From contig DASUVX010000201.1 in NCBI GenBank assembly GCA_036378735.1, positions 1 through 6,053 on the forward strand: DNA of 6,053 nt, written 5' to 3'. The notes under the pieces were generated by a model. It saw only the letters and a list, made by a program, of their open reading frames with translations. It had not been told where the DNA came from and ran no database searches. The stretch comes from GCA-003244245 sp036378735 (GTDB lineage Bacteria > Actinomycetota > Actinomycetes > Mycobacteriales > Pseudonocardiaceae). This document shows positions 5,154 through 6,053 of this stretch, piece after piece. Both the position numbers and the translations under genes were made by a program. Position 1 is the stretch's first letter. Every line of letters begins with the position of its first letter.

Positions 5154-6053
5154 TCATGCGCGCGCCGTGATTTTGGCCAACCGCTGGGGTGTCGGCCAGC
5201 GGACGTTCCACACCCAGCCGAGCTTCTCGAACACCCAAATCACCCGGGCCGATATGTCGATCTGTCCCCGGAGCACGCCGTGCCGGGCCGACGTCGGATC
5301 GGCGTGGTGCAGGTTGTGCCAGGACTCCCCCGCGGACAGGATCGCCATCGGCCAGAAGTTCGCGGCCTTGTCGCGCGATGCGAACGGTCGATTACCGATC
5401 ATGTGGCAGATCGAGTTAACCGCCCAGGTGACGTGGTGCAGGAACGAGACGCGCACCAACCCGGCCCAGAACAGTCCGGTCACCACCGCCCACCACGACC
5501 AGGTCACCAGCCCGCCGACGATCCCCGGCAAGACCAGCCAGATCGCCGTCCACAGCCAGAACAGCTTGCTGATCCGCACCATCGTCTTGTCCGCCAGCAG
5601 GTCCGGGACGAACCGGCGGGGATTGGATAGGTCCCGGTTGAACAACCAGCCCATATGGGCATGCCAGAATCCCTTGGCCACCGCAACCGGGGAGGTGCCG
5701 AACAGCCACGGCGAATGCGGGTCACCCTCCTTGTCAGAAAATGCGTGATGGCGCCGGTGATCGGCCACCCAATGCAGCAGCGGTCCTTGCATCGCGGTGC
5801 TACCCAACACCGCCAGGCTGACCCGCAGCCATCGCTTGGCCTTGAAAGAACCATGAGTGAAGTGGCGGTGGTATCCGACGGTCACCCCGAGCAGGCTGAC
5901 GGTGTAGGTGATCGCGAACAGCACAATGTCCACCCAGCTCAGTCCCCACCCCCAGGCGATGGGCACCGCCACGATCAGAGCCAGCATGGGTGCGAGGACG
6001 AAGAGGTACACCAGAATGTGCGGGCCCAACGTCCGTCGACCGGATAAAACTGG
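5154..6053 (-). CDS. Membrane fatty acyl-CoA desaturase (stearoyl-CoA 9-desaturase type), 5' end outside window
   Basis: The enzyme introduces a cis double bond into a saturated acyl-CoA at a di-iron centre, using O2 and electrons from a separate reductase. The visible 299 residues (counted from 6053) carry the three diagnostic histidine boxes: HRHFTH (62-67), HRRHH (99-103) and HNLHH (246-250). The extra conserved block HHVTWAVNSICH (206-217) and the motifs HAFSDKEGDPHSPW and NFWPMAILSAGESW also fit bacterial and mycobacterial acyl-CoA desaturases. Four hydrophobic segments (about 13-36, 40-60, 165-185, 187-208) give the usual hairpin pairs that leave the active site cytoplasmic. No cytochrome b5 domain is present, so a partner reductase is needed; it is not in this window. 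The frame stays open upstream of TTG 6029 to the edge, and family proteins usually have a few more N-terminal residues, so the real start lies beyond 6053. The gene is probably a separate transcription unit from the polysaccharide genes. Confidence 0.94.
   Translation of the reverse strand, partial: PVLSGRRTLGPHILVYLFVLAPMLALIVAVPIAWGWGLSWVDIVLFAITYTVSLLGVTVGYHRHFTHGSFKAKRWLRVSLAVLGSTAMQGPLLHWVADHRRHHAFSDKEGDPHSPWLFGTSPVAVAKGFWHAHMGWLFNRDLSNPRRFVPDLLADKTMVRISKLFWLWTAIWLVLPGIVGGLVTWSWWAVVTGLFWAGLVRVSFLHHVTWAVNSICHMIGNRPFASRDKAANFWPMAILSAGESWHNLHHADPTSARHGVLRGQIDISARVIWVFEKLGWVWNVRWPTPQRLAKITARA

Noticed and set aside
4939..5748. Plus-strand open frame of 269 codons covering the intergenic region and the 3' part of the desaturase gene
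   Set aside because: It is antisense to a clear desaturase, has no recognisable motifs, and its low-complexity composition is what a high-GC reverse frame gives.
6027..6029. TTG as the start of the desaturase
   Set aside because: The reading frame remains open to the window edge, no ribosome site is evident before this TTG, and the family normally has a longer N-terminus, so the true start is most likely outside the window.

Overview
The window is high-GC actinobacterial DNA, and I infer a member of the Mycobacteriales, possibly Mycobacterium or Mycolicibacterium. The reasons are the strong G/C bias at third codon positions, the use of GTG starts, a membrane acyl-CoA desaturase of the mycobacterial type, and a MurJ-like flippase standing beside a Wzz-like protein with no kinase domain. 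Species-level assignment is not possible from sequence inspection alone. Every credible gene reads on the minus strand, so biological order runs from high to low coordinates.

Right part (6053 to about 5100): the main body of a fatty acyl-CoA desaturase gene. It enters from the right window edge (its true start is outside) and ends with a TGA at 5156..5154. A bulged GC-rich hairpin at 5131..5100 is a plausible terminator. An intergenic stretch of 343 bases (4811-5153) follows. It holds a possible extended -10 promoter element, several short palindromes, two near-identical 14-base direct repeats exactly 160 bases apart, and a stem-loop that ends at the purine-rich ribosome binding site of the next gene.

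Left part (4810 to 1): a tightly packed cell-surface polysaccharide operon. In transcription order it holds a Gfo/Idh/MocA sugar oxidoreductase, a DegT/DnrJ/EryC1/StrS sugar aminotransferase, a Wzz-like chain-length/co-polymerase membrane protein, and a 14-helix MurJ/MviN-type (MOP superfamily) flippase. The first two junctions are 4-base start/stop overlaps (ATGA, GTGA) with good Shine-Dalgarno sequences. The third is either a 10-base gap or a 26-base overlap, depending on the flippase start. The flippase stop overlaps an ATG in another ATGA arrangement, so a fifth gene probably begins at base 6 and runs off the left edge.

The genes make sense together. The oxidoreductase can create a keto-sugar nucleotide and the aminotransferase can convert it to an amino sugar. 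That sugar would enter a lipid-linked repeat unit, which the MurJ-like protein would flip across the membrane and whose polymerisation the Wzz-like protein would tune. Glycosyltransferases, a Wzy-type polymerase and an N-acetyltransferase are expected but not visible here; they may lie further left. The most interesting points are the loss in the flippase of charged residues that matter for lipid II transport in E. coli MurJ, and the structured, repeat-bearing leader in front of the operon. I saw no RNA genes, CRISPR arrays, insertion sequences, or convincing plus-strand genes.
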